Positions 9,661 to 18,930 of a stretch of 64,000 nucleotides of DNA are shown here, piece by piece. This DNA comes from an uncultured Rikenellaceae bacterium. Its GTDB lineage: Bacteria > Bacteroidota > Bacteroidia > Bacteroidales > Rikenellaceae. Made by a program: the position numbers and the translations under genes. The notes beneath the pieces were generated by a model that ran no database searches, had not been told where the DNA came from, and worked only from the letters and a program-made list of their open reading frames with translations. The DNA lies in contig CAMLTW010000002.1 of the NCBI GenBank assembly GCA_946486375.1, positions 1 to 64,000 on the forward strand, given 5' to 3'. The first letter of the stretch is position 1. Every line of letters begins with the position of its first letter.

Positions 9661-10679
9661 AAATCGCAGGCATAGAGCTGCCGGACAAGCCGCTGTTCCT
9701 CGCCCCGATGGAGGACGTCACCGATCCTTCGTTCCGGTTCATGTGCAAACAGTACGGGGCCGACGTGGTCTATTCGGAATTCATTTCGGCGGACGGCCTG
9801 ATCCGGGATGCCTCCAAATCGCTGGCCAAACTGACGATCTTCGATTACGAACGGCCCGTAGGCATCCAGCTTTACGGACACGAAATCGAACCGATGGTGG
9901 AGGCGGCCCGGCGGGCGGAAGCGGCTCGCCCCGACGTCATCGACATCAATTTCGGGTGCCCGGTCAAGAAAATCGCCAACCGGGGAGCCGGTTCGGGCAT
10001 GATGCGCGACGTGCCGAAAATGGTCGAAATGACGCGGCGGATCGTGGAGGCGGTGAACATACCCGTCACGGTGAAGACCCGGCTCGGATGGGACGAGTCG
10101 TCGAAGAACATCGTGGAGATCGCCGAGCGGTTGCAGGACGTCGGCATTCGCGCTTTGACGATCCACGGACGCACGCGCAACCAGATGTACAAGGGGGAGG
10201 CGGACTGGACGCTGATCGGCGCCGTGAAAAACAATCCCCGGATGCGGATTCCCATCATCGGAAACGGGGATGTGGATTCGGCGCAGCGTGCGGCGGAAAT
10301 GTTCGCCCGGTACGGGGTGGACGGTGTGATGATCGGCAGGGCCACGTACGGCCGGCCGTGGATTTTCTGCGAAATCCGGCATTATCTGGATACCGGGGAG
10401 CTGTTGCCTCAGCCTTCCGTGCGGGAGCGTGTGGGATTGGCGAAGCTCCACCTGTCGAAGTCGCTCGAGTTCAAGGGGGAGAAGGTGGGCATTCTGGAAA
10501 TGCGCCGGCATTTTACCTGCTACTTCAAAGGCCTGCCGAATTTCCGGGAAACACGGCTGAAACTCGTGACGCAAAATACGCCGGAAGAACTGTATGAAAC
10601 GCTGGATTATATCGCCGGGGAGTGGGGCGATTGCGACATGAGCGGGATGGTGTCTCCGGGACTCTCTCACGAAGTGTGA
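9657..10679 (+). CDS. dusB: tRNA-dihydrouridine synthase, DusB type
   Basis: FMN enzyme that reduces uridine to dihydrouridine in the tRNA D-loop. The TIM-barrel N-terminal domain carries LAPMEDVTDPSFR, the catalytic cysteine in NFGCPVKKI (near residue 101), the KTRLGWDES segment and the FMN-phosphate-binding GNGDV and GVMIGRATYGRPW motifs. A small helical domain follows. The start is GTG: the 9657 codon gives MKIAGIELP, as in relatives, and overlaps the ung stop as GTGA; a GTG one codon earlier (9654) is also possible. About 340 residues, a normal length. Confidence 0.93.
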   Translation: MKIAGIELPDKPLFLAPMEDVTDPSFRFMCKQYGADVVYSEFISADGLIRDASKSLAKLTIFDYERPVGIQLYGHEIEPMVEAARRAEAARPDVIDINFGCPVKKIANRGAGSGMMRDVPKMVEMTRRIVEAVNIPVTVKTRLGWDESSKNIVEIAERLQDVGIRALTIHGRTRNQMYKGEADWTLIGAVKNNPRMRIPIIGNGDVDSAQRAAEMFARYGVDGVMIGRATYGRPWIFCEIRHYLDTGELLPQPSVRERVGLAKLHLSKSLEFKGEKVGILEMRRHFTCYFKGLPNFRETRLKLVTQNTPEELYETLDYIAGEWGDCDMSGMVSPGLSHEV

Positions 10680-10751
10680 TTCTGCGGAACGGCAAAGAGT
10701 CGGTTTTTTCCTGCTTCGGGTGTGGGCGGCAACACGAAATGCGAAAATTGT

Positions 10752-10782
10752 TTTGGAGTTGTGAATTAATTTAATAAATTTG
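10752..10782 (+). promoter_or_regulatory. Promoter of the FucP-like transporter operon
   Basis: TTTG at 10752-10755, a 19-base spacer and TAAATTTG at 10775-10782 form a complete Bacteroidota promoter, 31 bases upstream of the transporter ATG. Confidence 0.75.
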
Positions 10783-10813
10783 GATTCGACTAACGAGTAC
10801 GGACTGTAACTGA

Positions 10814-12115
10814 ATGACCGGAATGAATCCGAAACCGAATCTGATCCCCAAAAAGTTATTGCTTCCCTTCATTTTGCTGGTGACGCTTTTTTTTGCGTGG
10901 GGGCTGGCGAACAACATGACCGATACGCTGCTGGCTGCGTTCAAGAAAATCATGAGCATGACCGACATGCAGACGTCGTGGGTGCAGATGGCCTTTTACG
11001 GGGCCTATTTCTGTCTGGCCCTTCCCGCCGCGCTCATCATCCGGCGTTATTCCTACAAGACGGGGATCCTGATCGGGCTGGGCATGTTCATCGCCGGCGC
11101 GCTTTTGTTCTATCCGGCCAGTCATACCATGATTTACGGACATTTCCTGATCGCCTTGTATATTTTGGCGGGGGGACTCTCCATTCTGGAGACGGCCTGC
11201 AATCCGTATGTGGTGGAAATGGGCGATCCGGCGACGGGGACGCGGCGTCTCAACTTGGCTCAGTCCTTCAATCCCATCGGTTCGATCACGGGCGTGCTGC
11301 TCAGCAAGTATTTCATTCTTTCGGAGCTGCACAGCGCGAGTGCTGCGGAGCGGGCCCGGATGAGCGCCGAGCAGCTGGCCGCCGTGCAGGGAGAGGAATT
11401 GGAGGCCATGATGGGGCCGTATGTGGGCGTGGCGTTGGTGCTGATCGTCATCTGGCTGGCCATCGCCTTCATGCGGATGCCCCGCACGCAGTCCGAAAAG
11501 GAACTGCACAAGCCCGTCAAGGTGGGATACACGTTAAAAAGTTTGCTTCACAACCGGAAGTATTTGAAGGGGGTGGGCGCTCAGTTCGTGTATGTGGGGG
11601 CGCAGATCGGCGTCTGGTCGTTTACCATCCGGTACGTGATGGAGGAAATCCGGGTCAATGAAGCGCAGGCGTCCACCTATTATCTGGCGGCGCTGATTCT
11701 GCTGGTGGCGGCCCGGTTTATCTTTACGGCGCTCATGAAGCGGTTTTCGCCCCGGTCGCTGCTGCTTTTCTCGTCCGTCTGCGCCATGGCCGCCACCCTT
11801 GCGGTGATTTACGGTTCGGGCATGTTCAGCGTTCTGGCGCTGGTGAGCATTTCCGGATTCATGTCGCTGATGTTCCCGACCATTTACGGGATGACGGTGG
11901 AAGGACTGGGAGGACAGACCAAAATCGCTTCTTCGGGTCTCATCATGGCTATTCTGGGGGGAGCGGTGTTTACGGCGGTTCAGGGACAGATTTCCGACCT
12001 GACGGGCAGCATCAGCCTGTCTTACTATGTGCCGTTCTGCTGTTTCGCGCTGGTGGGACTGTATGCCTTCGGTTCGGGACGGAAGCGGAAATCGGTGGAG
12101 GAGAAGGAGGCGTAG
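10814..12115 (+). CDS. FucP-like sugar:H+ symporter (MFS, FHS family)
   Basis: Inner-membrane proton symporter of the fucose/glucose/galactose group. About 12 hydrophobic helices are seen. Family landmarks are FFAWGLANNMTDTLLAAFK in the first helix, the SILETACNPYV segment and the NLAQSFNPIGS motif. The 433-residue length fits. L-fucose is only one possible substrate; no fucose isomerase, kinase or aldolase lies nearby, so the real substrate is better inferred from the two oxidoreductases that follow. It is the first gene of an apparent five-gene operon, with 40 bases to the next gene. Confidence 0.85.
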   Translation: MTGMNPKPNLIPKKLLLPFILLVTLFFAWGLANNMTDTLLAAFKKIMSMTDMQTSWVQMAFYGAYFCLALPAALIIRRYSYKTGILIGLGMFIAGALLFYPASHTMIYGHFLIALYILAGGLSILETACNPYVVEMGDPATGTRRLNLAQSFNPIGSITGVLLSKYFILSELHSASAAERARMSAEQLAAVQGEELEAMMGPYVGVALVLIVIWLAIAFMRMPRTQSEKELHKPVKVGYTLKSLLHNRKYLKGVGAQFVYVGAQIGVWSFTIRYVMEEIRVNEAQASTYYLAALILLVAARFIFTALMKRFSPRSLLLFSSVCAMAATLAVIYGSGMFSVLALVSISGFMSLMFPTIYGMTVEGLGGQTKIASSGLIMAILGGAVFTAVQGQISDLTGSISLSYYVPFCCFALVGLYAFGSGRKRKSVEEKEA

Positions 12116-12155
12116 TGTGTTTTGCAACGGAAAAAATATTTAGAAAGGAAACGAT

Positions 12156-13184
12156 ATGAAAACGGATGGGATACGGCCGGTCGATCCGGCGGACGTGCCG
12201 AAGAAGAAACTGCGCACGGGGGATGAGATTCCGGCTGTCGGGCTGGGAACGTTTGGCTCGGATAACTACGATGCGGCGACCATTGCCAGGGCGGTGAAAA
12301 CGGCTATCCGGAACGGGTACCGCCACATCGACTGTGCGGCGGTGTACGGAAACGAAAGGGAGATCGGGAAAGCGATCGCCGAAGTGATCGCCGAGGGAAC
12401 CGTGACGCGGGAGGAACTGTGGATTACCTCGAAGGTGTGGAACGACAGACACGATGATGTGCAGGGAGCGTGCCGGCAGTCGCTCCGGGATTTGCAGCTG
12501 GATTACCTGGATTTGTACCTGGTGCATTGGCCGTTCCCCAATTACCATGCGCCGGGAGTAGGGGTCGATTCCCGCGACCCGCATGCGAGGCCTTACATCC
12601 ATGAGGAATACATGAAGGTATGGCGGGAGATGGAGGCGTTAGCCGATGCCGGGCTGGTGCGGAACATCGGGACATCCAATATGACGATTCCGAAACTGGA
12701 GCTGCTGTTGCGGGACTGCCGCATTCTGCCCGCCTGCAACGAGATGGAGCTGCATCCCCATTTCCAGCAGCCGGAACTGTTCGATTACGTAGTCGGTCAC
12801 GGCATCGTGCCGATCGGCTTTTGTCCGATCGGATCCCCGAACCGTCCGGAACGGGACAAGACGCCGGAGGACACCAACCCGCTGGAAGACCCCGTGATCG
12901 TGGGGATTGCAGAGAGGCACGGGGTGCATCCGGCCGTCGTTTGCATCAAGTGGGCGGTGCAGCGCGGACAGGTGCCGATTCCCTTTTCGGTGAAGCCGGA
13001 AAAATTCATGAGCAACCTGCGGTGCGTGACGGAAGACCCGCTGACGCCGGAAGAGATGGAAGCCATTGCGGGGATCGACCGGAACTGCCGGTTCATCAAA
13101 GGGCAGGTGTTCCTCTGGGAAGGGGCCGAATCGTGGGAGGATCTGTGGGATGCGGACGGCCGTATCCGGGGATGGGAACGTTGA
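12156..13184 (+). CDS. Aldo/keto reductase
   Basis: NAD(P)H-dependent oxidoreductase of the AKR superfamily, cytoplasmic. The catalytic tetrad is visible: Asp in YRHIDCA, Tyr in AVYGNE, Lys in TSKVW and His in LVHWP. GLGTFGSDNYDAAT marks the first strand, and the C-terminal nucleotide-binding region contains IPFSVKPEKF, where most relatives have an IPKS-type loop. At 342 residues it is slightly longer than usual, with a 15-residue N-terminal lead and extra sequence around residues 135-150. In the operon it could interconvert a sugar and its alditol or keto form; this is inference. Confidence 0.9.
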   Translation: MKTDGIRPVDPADVPKKKLRTGDEIPAVGLGTFGSDNYDAATIARAVKTAIRNGYRHIDCAAVYGNEREIGKAIAEVIAEGTVTREELWITSKVWNDRHDDVQGACRQSLRDLQLDYLDLYLVHWPFPNYHAPGVGVDSRDPHARPYIHEEYMKVWREMEALADAGLVRNIGTSNMTIPKLELLLRDCRILPACNEMELHPHFQQPELFDYVVGHGIVPIGFCPIGSPNRPERDKTPEDTNPLEDPVIVGIAERHGVHPAVVCIKWAVQRGQVPIPFSVKPEKFMSNLRCVTEDPLTPEEMEAIAGIDRNCRFIKGQVFLWEGAESWEDLWDADGRIRGWER

Positions 13185-13211
13185 ACGGACAAGTCACAAG
13201 CGAATAATAAG

Positions 13212-14273
13212 ATGAACAAGACGATGAAAGCGGCATATCTGCCGGGAAACAGCACCGTGGAAATCAAGGAAGTGGAAATTCCGGAGCCTGGACACGGCGA
13301 GGTGCTGATCAAAATGAAGTCCTCCACCATCTGCGGGAGCGACATCCGCGCCATTTACCGGGAACACCTCGGCAAAGGGCCGGAAGGGTATCAGGATAAG
13401 ATTTGCGGGCACGAACCGTGCGGCCAGATCGTGAAGGCCGGGCCGGGACTGCGCCGGTTCAAGGAGGGCGACCGGGTGATCGTGTACCATATATCGGGTT
13501 GCGGCGTGTGCAACGATTGCCGCCGGGGGTACATGATCAGTTGTACGAGTCCCTATCGCCGGGCTTACGGCTGGCAGCGGGACGGCGGGATGGCCGAATA
13601 CCTGCTGGCGGAGGAAAAGGATTTGGTGCTGCTGCCCGATTCGTTGACCTATACCGACGGAGCGCAGGTGGCCTGCGGTTTCGGGACGGTGTACGAAGGG
13701 CTGGAAAAAATCGGCATCAGCGGAAACGATGCGGTGCTGGTCGTGGGGCTGGGGCCGGTGGGGCTCGCTTCCTGTATGCTGGCGAAGGCGATGGGGGCGC
13801 AACTGGTGATCGGCGTGGATACCGTGCAGGAACGGATCGACCTGGCTTTGGAAAAGGGGCTGGCCGACCATGCGTTCAAATCGGATGAGGCGGCTTTGCA
13901 GAAGGTGCGCGATCTGACGGGCGGAAACGGCGTCGAAAAGAGCGTGGATTGTTCGGGGAATACCTACGGACGGCAGTTGGCGATTCGTGCCGCGCGGAAG
14001 TGGGGCAAGATCGTGTTCATCGGCGAGGGGGGAACGGTGGAATTCAATCCCAGTCCGGACATTATTCATGAACAGAAGACCATCTACGGCTCGTGGGTGA
14101 CCAACCTGTGGCGGATGGAGGAACTGGTGGAACGGATCGTCCGGTGGGGCATCCATCCGGAAGAGCTGGTGACGCACCGTTTCCCGCTGGAACGGGCGGC
14201 GGAAGGGTTCGCCCTGATGGCCGAAGGGAAATGCGGGAAGGTGGCCATCGTATATGATGAGGAAGTGAAGTGA
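13212..14273 (+). CDS. Zinc-dependent medium-chain alcohol/polyol dehydrogenase
   Basis: MDR-superfamily dehydrogenase of the sorbitol/threonine dehydrogenase type. Catalytic zinc ligands are the Cys of TICGSD and the GHE of KICGHEPCG. The structural zinc site is intact, with four cysteines in [16 protein letters not shown]. The Rossmann glycine motif is [12 protein letters not shown]. At 353 residues it is a complete enzyme. It follows the aldo/keto reductase by 27 bases, so the two redox enzymes probably act on one pathway, for instance oxidation of a sugar or polyol taken up by the upstream symporter. The exact substrate cannot be told. Confidence 0.9.
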   Translation: MNKTMKAAYLPGNSTVEIKEVEIPEPGHGEVLIKMKSSTICGSDIRAIYREHLGKGPEGYQDKICGHEPCGQIVKAGPGLRRFKEGDRVIVYHISGCGVCNDCRRGYMISCTSPYRRAYGWQRDGGMAEYLLAEEKDLVLLPDSLTYTDGAQVACGFGTVYEGLEKIGISGNDAVLVVGLGPVGLASCMLAKAMGAQLVIGVDTVQERIDLALEKGLADHAFKSDEAALQKVRDLTGGNGVEKSVDCSGNTYGRQLAIRAARKWGKIVFIGEGGTVEFNPSPDIIHEQKTIYGSWVTNLWRMEELVERIVRWGIHPEELVTHRFPLERAAEGFALMAEGKCGKVAIVYDEEVK

Positions 14274-14388
14274 TTTTCGTTCGCTTGCTGTCGGGCTGTG
14301 GTGTTCCGGCGACGGGCGGAGAGATTCGGCGGGGAAGGGGAGAACGGGTTTCTTCCTTTCCCTGACCGGTATAAATGAACGACAGCAT

Positions 14389-15513
14389 ATGAAAAAGAAT
14401 TACGGAAACGACCGGGCGTTTTTGAAAAAGCATTTCGAGCCGATCGAATTGCAGGACGGCCCGAGGCGGGTGCTGGTGGCTCCTCAGTTGCAGGGCCGGG
14501 TGATGACGAGTACGGCGGCCGGAGAGGAGGGGCGCAGTTTCGGCTGGATCAATTACCGGCTGATCGAATCGGGCGAACATTTGCCCCACTGCAACAATTT
14601 CGGAGGGGAAGACCGTTACTGGCTGGGACCGGAAGGAGGACAGTACTCGATCTTTTTCCCGGAAGGAACCGATTTCGGATTCGACGACTGGCAGACGCCT
14701 CCGGCGATCGACACGGAGCCGTGGGATGTAACGGCGAGTTCGGAAAGGGAAGCGTGCTTTGTCCGGGATATGCGCTTGACGAACACTTCCGGTACCCGGT
14801 TGGAATGCCGGGCCCAGCGGAAAGTCATGTTGCTGTCTCCGGAACGGATGGCGGAAGAGTTGGGGGATGCCGGACTGTTTGCCGGCGGGATAAACGGCGT
14901 GGGATTCGCGTCGGAAAACCGGCTGACCAACACCGGCGACGCTACGTGGACGGAGGAAACGGGAATGCTTTCGGTGTGGATTCTGGGGCAGTTCGTGCCT
15001 TCGGATCGCAATACGATCATCATTCCTTTCCGCCGGGCGGAAGGGTGTGCGATCAACGACGCTTATTTTGGAAAGATCGGAGACGACCGATTGAAGGTCG
15101 AAGGGAACATCCTGCTGTTCCGGGGGGACGGCGGCAAACGGGGCAAAATCGGCGTTCCGCCGCAGATGACCGTTCCGGTGATCGGCGCCTACGATGCGGA
15201 AAACGGTGTGCTGACTGTGGTGAAATTCAGTTTCGATCCGTCGGTGGTGCGCTATGTTAATTCCATGTGGGAACGGCAGGAAAAACCTTTTGCGGGGGAT
15301 ACGGTCAATTCCTACAACGACGGGCCGCTGGAAGACGGTTCGATCATGGGGCCGTTCTACGAGTTGGAAACGTCTTCGCCCGCCGCGGCATTGGCGCAGG
15401 GGCAAAGCCTGGTGCATACCCATGCCACGTTCCACCTGACGGGGAGCGAAGCGGCGCTGGACGGCGTAGCTCGGCGGCTGTGGGGGATCGGGCTGACGAA
15501 GATGCCGTGGTAA
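14389..15513 (+). CDS. DUF6786-like protein, possible sugar mutarotase fold
   Basis: Resembles the Bacteroidota family I recall as DUF6786, with the conserved GRVMTSTA, FGWINYRLIESG and FGGEDRYWLGPEGGQYSIFF segments. The pattern of beta-strands and the histidine- and glutamate-containing turns recalls the galactose-mutarotase fold, but no enzymatic activity is known to me. There is no signal peptide, so it acts in the cytoplasm. It lies 115 bases after the zinc dehydrogenase and 22 bases before the phosphorylase-like gene, in the same direction. An aldose-epimerase-like role in the operon's pathway is a guess. Confidence 0.7.
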   Translation: MKKNYGNDRAFLKKHFEPIELQDGPRRVLVAPQLQGRVMTSTAAGEEGRSFGWINYRLIESGEHLPHCNNFGGEDRYWLGPEGGQYSIFFPEGTDFGFDDWQTPPAIDTEPWDVTASSEREACFVRDMRLTNTSGTRLECRAQRKVMLLSPERMAEELGDAGLFAGGINGVGFASENRLTNTGDATWTEETGMLSVWILGQFVPSDRNTIIIPFRRAEGCAINDAYFGKIGDDRLKVEGNILLFRGDGGKRGKIGVPPQMTVPVIGAYDAENGVLTVVKFSFDPSVVRYVNSMWERQEKPFAGDTVNSYNDGPLEDGSIMGPFYELETSSPAAALAQGQSLVHTHATFHLTGSEAALDGVARRLWGIGLTKMPW

Positions 15514-15535
15514 CGGCGATTGAAAAGCGAAGGTT

Positions 15536-16423
15536 ATGGAGACGGGAAAAAGGGTGATCCCTCCTTCGGAATTGATCGTCCGTCCGGATGGGACGGTGTT
15601 CCATCTGCGCATGCGGCCCGATCAGTTGGCAGACCGGATCGTTCTGGTCGGCGATCCGGGGCGGGTCGGGCTGGTGGCGCATTTTTTCGACCGGGTGGAA
15701 TCCGACGGGGCCAACCGGGAATTCGTGTGGGCGACGGGACGGTTGCAGGGCGTGAGGCTGACCGTGCTTTCCACGGGGATCGGTACCGACAACATCGACA
15801 TCGTGCTGACGGAGCTGGATGCACTGGCCAATGTCGATTTCGCGACCCGGACGGTGCGGGATAAGTGGCGGAAGCTGTACCTCGTCCGGTTGGGCACTTC
15901 GGGGGCGCTGCAACCCGATATACCGTTGGGAGCATGTATTCTTTCGGCCATTTCGTGCGGCATGGACGGCCTGCTGAATTTCTATGCGGGAAGGAACGAT
16001 GTGTGCGATTTGAAGATGGAACGGGTGTTCACGGAATACATGGGATGGAATCCGTTGTGGGCCAAGCCTTATTTCGTGCGTTCGTCTGCCCTGTTGAACG
16101 GTCTGTTCGGCGGTTTCGCCCTGCCCGGCATCACGGTTTCGGCTCCCGGGTTCTACGGGCCGCAGGGCCGTACGGTGCGTTTGCCGCTGGCCGAACCCGA
16201 CGTGAACCGGAAGCTGGAGGAATTCGGTTACGACCGGCTCCGGGTGACCAATTACGAGATGGAAAGTTCGGCGGTGGCCGGTCTGGCCGCCTTGATGGGG
16301 CATGAGGCCACCACCTTGTGCACGGTGGTGGCGCAGCGGACGGCGGGGGAATCGGAAACTGATTATCAGCCCTATATCGAAAAGATGGTGGAATTGACGC
16401 TCCAAAAACTTGTCCGCTTTTAA
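15536..16423 (+). CDS. Nucleoside phosphorylase family protein (uridine/purine phosphorylase-like)
   Basis: PNP/UDP family phosphorylase. Motifs: LVGDPGRV (phosphate loop), STGIGTDNIDIVLTEL, RLGTSGALQ and NYEMESSAVAGLA, where the Met-Glu pair usually contacts the ribose. At 295 residues it is close to uridine phosphorylase in length. The base-recognition region is not diagnostic, so uridine, another nucleoside or an atypical sugar-linked substrate are all possible. Its place at the end of an operon with a sugar symporter and two dehydrogenases is unusual for a salvage enzyme. The dnaN promoter begins inside its last codons. Confidence 0.85.
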   Translation: METGKRVIPPSELIVRPDGTVFHLRMRPDQLADRIVLVGDPGRVGLVAHFFDRVESDGANREFVWATGRLQGVRLTVLSTGIGTDNIDIVLTELDALANVDFATRTVRDKWRKLYLVRLGTSGALQPDIPLGACILSAISCGMDGLLNFYAGRNDVCDLKMERVFTEYMGWNPLWAKPYFVRSSALLNGLFGGFALPGITVSAPGFYGPQGRTVRLPLAEPDVNRKLEEFGYDRLRVTNYEMESSAVAGLAALMGHEATTLCTVVAQRTAGESETDYQPYIEKMVELTLQKLVRF

Positions 16424-16440
16424 AAAATAGCCTATCTTTG
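16410..16440 (+). promoter_or_regulatory. Promoter of dnaN
   Basis: TTG at 16410-16412, a 20-base spacer and TATCTTTG at 16433-16440. The -33 element lies inside the last codons of the phosphorylase-like gene, and the transcript would have a leader of about 120 bases. Confidence 0.75.
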
Positions 16441-16567
16441 AAAAGTGGAAAAACGGGCCGGGGAAAACGGGAGGGATGGACGCGGAAGGGGAGAGAAGGG
16501 ATGGAAGACGATGTCGTGCCCGGACGGGGGAGCATGTAGAGAAATCATAAAATAAAAGCGAATCATT

Positions 16568-17740
16568 ATGAAGTTTACCGTATCCAGTTCCGCTTTGCTG
16601 AATCTGTTGCAGGCGACGGGAAAAGTGATCAGCAACAAAAACACGTTGCCGATCCTGGACTATTTCCTGTTCGACCTCAAAGACAACACGTTGAAAATTA
16701 CGGCTTCCGATCTGGAAACGACGCTGGTGGGGACGCTTCCGATCGAGAATGTGGAGGAGGAGGGGATCATCGCCATTCCGGCGCGGCGGGTGCTCGATTC
16801 CCTGCGGGAGTTTTCCGAACAGCCGCTGACGATCGAAGCCAACGATTCCACGTGGGAGGTAAGCATCAGCTGGAAGTCCGGCCGGCTCGTGATTCCGGGC
16901 ACTTCGGGGTTGAGTTATCCGCAGCCCGCATCTTTGGAGGAAGGAGAGACGAATGCGCTGTCCTTGCCTTCGGACATGTTGCTGAGCGGGATCGAGAAAA
17001 CCGTTTTTGCCACGGCGGACGACGAGATGCGTCCGGTGATGAACGGTATTTTCGTGAACGTGGAACCGGGGAAGGTGACCTTCGTGGCGACCGATGCGCA
17101 TAAGCTGGTGCGCAACGTCATGGCCCTGCCTGCCGAAGCGGAATCGGGGAAGGACAGGATAGGGGCGGGAGCGTCTTTTATCCTGCCGAAAAAGCCGGCC
17201 AACCTGCTGAAAGGGATTCTTTCGAAGGAAGAAGAGGATATCCGGATGGAGTTCGACCGGAAAAACGTGATTTTTACGCTGAGCCGTTACGTGTTGGTGT
17301 GCCGTCTGATCGAAGGGACGTATCCGAATTACAATGCGGTAATTCCTACCAATAATCCGAATAAAGTGCGGGTGGAACGGACGGAATTCATGAATGCCAT
17401 CAAGCGGGTGGCCGTGTGTTCCAATCCTTCGACGAACCTCATCAAGCTGGATATCGCCGAAAATACGATTCGGCTGACGGCTCAGGACATCGACTATTCG
17501 GTTTCGGCGGAAGAAGCGATGCCGTGCGAATATGAAGGAGAACCGATCACGATCGGATTCAAGTCCACGTTCCTGACCGAAATTCTGGCCAACCTGGAAA
17601 GCGGACAGATCGTCGTCGAACTGGCGGATTCCACGCGTGCCGGAGTGTTCAGACCGGTGGACGAAGAAGACGCCGAGGCTGCGACGGTGGCGGATCAGGG
17701 CATCCTGATGCTGCTGATGCCGATGATCATCAATATTTGA
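16568..17740 (+). CDS. dnaN: DNA polymerase III beta subunit (sliding clamp)
   Basis: Processivity clamp for replication and the binding platform for polymerases and repair factors. The three repeated clamp domains are seen over 390 residues, with MKFTVSSSALLNLLQATGKVI at the N-terminus, PILDYFLFDL, the ATDAHKLVR segment of domain 2 and the RVAVCSNPSTNLIKLDI segment of domain 3. The usual C-terminal LMPM motif is present (MLLMPMIINI). dnaA and recF are not adjacent, so this is not a classical origin cluster. Confidence 0.95.
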   Translation: MKFTVSSSALLNLLQATGKVISNKNTLPILDYFLFDLKDNTLKITASDLETTLVGTLPIENVEEEGIIAIPARRVLDSLREFSEQPLTIEANDSTWEVSISWKSGRLVIPGTSGLSYPQPASLEEGETNALSLPSDMLLSGIEKTVFATADDEMRPVMNGIFVNVEPGKVTFVATDAHKLVRNVMALPAEAESGKDRIGAGASFILPKKPANLLKGILSKEEEDIRMEFDRKNVIFTLSRYVLVCRLIEGTYPNYNAVIPTNNPNKVRVERTEFMNAIKRVAVCSNPSTNLIKLDIAENTIRLTAQDIDYSVSAEEAMPCEYEGEPITIGFKSTFLTEILANLESGQIVVELADSTRAGVFRPVDEEDAEAATVADQGILMLLMPMIINI

Positions 17741-18032
17741 TCCGGCAGGCGTGGTTTTGTGACAGGTAACAGCTTTTTCTGTCTGTGTCAAATCGGGGCG
17801 TGGCGGATGGTGCGGAGGAAATACGGAGGGGAAAAGAAAAGGTTTTCAACGCCGGATACGGCCGGAAGGGAAATAGGGGAACAACGGATCGAACGATTAG
17901 TCCGGCCGTTGTTCGCTGTTTTTCGGAACCGGCTTCCGGTAGGATGGAACGGAAAAAAGATTCCGGAACGGATAAGTGTATAAAAAGGGACTAATTTATT
18001 CCGGCAAAGGACCGGGCGGCAAAACAGAATTC

Positions 18033-18812
18033 ATGCAGTTGAACTTGAAGAAACCGTTGATTTTTTTCGATTTGGAAACGACGGGGGTCGATCCGGCCAA
18101 AGATCGGATCGTGGAAATTTCGATGATCAAGGTGTCGCCGGACGGGGAGGAAGTGACCAAAACCCGCCGGATCAATCCGGAAATGCCGATCCCGCCGGCT
18201 GCGTCGGAAATACACGGGATTTACGACGAGGATGTGAAGGACTGTCCCACGTTCAAAGCCATTTCCAAGTCCCTGCTGGCGTTCATCGAAGGGTGCGATT
18301 TCGTGGGGTACAATTCCAACAAGTTCGACATTCCGGTGCTGGTGGAAGAATTTCTGCGGGCGGGGATCGATCTGGACATCAAGAAGAAATGCCGGTTCAT
18401 CGACGTGCAGAACATTTTTCACAAGATGGAGCAGCGAACGCTGGTGGCGGCTTACAAGTTTTATTGCCAGAAGGATCTGGACGACGCCCATTCCGCGGAA
18501 GCCGATACCCGTGCCACTTATGAAGTGCTGAAAGCCCAGCTCGATCGGTATCCGGAGTTGGAAAACGACGTGCATTTCCTGTCCGAATTTTCTTCCCGGA
18601 CGCAGAACGTCGATTTCGCCGGACGCATCATCTACAATGAGGCGGGGGTGGAAGTGTTCAATTTCGGGAAGCACAAAGGGCGTTCGGTAGCCGAGGTTTT
18701 CCGGGAAGAACCGAGCTACTATGCCTGGATGATGAACGGGGATTTTCCCCGTTACACGCAACGGGTGATTACCGAGATCCGGCTCCGGGAGCTGGGGAAC
18801 AAGGGGAAGTGA
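18033..18812 (+). CDS. DnaQ-like 3'-5' exonuclease with C-terminal extension
   Basis: DEDDh exonuclease of the polymerase III epsilon type. Motif ExoI is FFDLETTGVD, ExoII lies in VGYNSNKFDIPVL, and ExoIII is HSAEADTRATYEV. The ATG at 18033 gives MQLNLKKPLIFFD, matching relatives; an earlier in-frame start would add a non-conserved lead. After the nuclease core (about residues 1-175) comes a small domain with the FNFGKHKGRSVAEV motif and a WMMNGDFPRYT segment, common in Bacteroidota exonucleases and not found in E. coli epsilon. There is no classical clamp-binding tail. It may be a proofreading or a repair nuclease. Confidence 0.88.
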   Translation: MQLNLKKPLIFFDLETTGVDPAKDRIVEISMIKVSPDGEEVTKTRRINPEMPIPPAASEIHGIYDEDVKDCPTFKAISKSLLAFIEGCDFVGYNSNKFDIPVLVEEFLRAGIDLDIKKKCRFIDVQNIFHKMEQRTLVAAYKFYCQKDLDDAHSAEADTRATYEVLKAQLDRYPELENDVHFLSEFSSRTQNVDFAGRIIYNEAGVEVFNFGKHKGRSVAEVFREEPSYYAWMMNGDFPRYTQRVITEIRLRELGNKGK

Positions 18813-18930
18813 CGATAGGCAGGTCTTTGCGCCCGTGCCGGAGAAACGGCGGGATGGATGCCGATCCGAAAAGAAAAAACGTTTAACTTATATATACGGC
18901 CGTCCGACGGCCGGACCTGAACGAACAACG

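Noticed and set aside
16410-17740. Replication origin near dnaN
   Set aside because: No dnaA, no DnaA-box cluster and no AT-rich unwinding region are visible; dnaN stands alone.
18893-18925. GC-rich palindrome GGCCGTCCGACGGCC before the GH43 gene
   Set aside because: It has no T-tail and is not linked to a recognised regulator, so I do not call it a terminator or operator.
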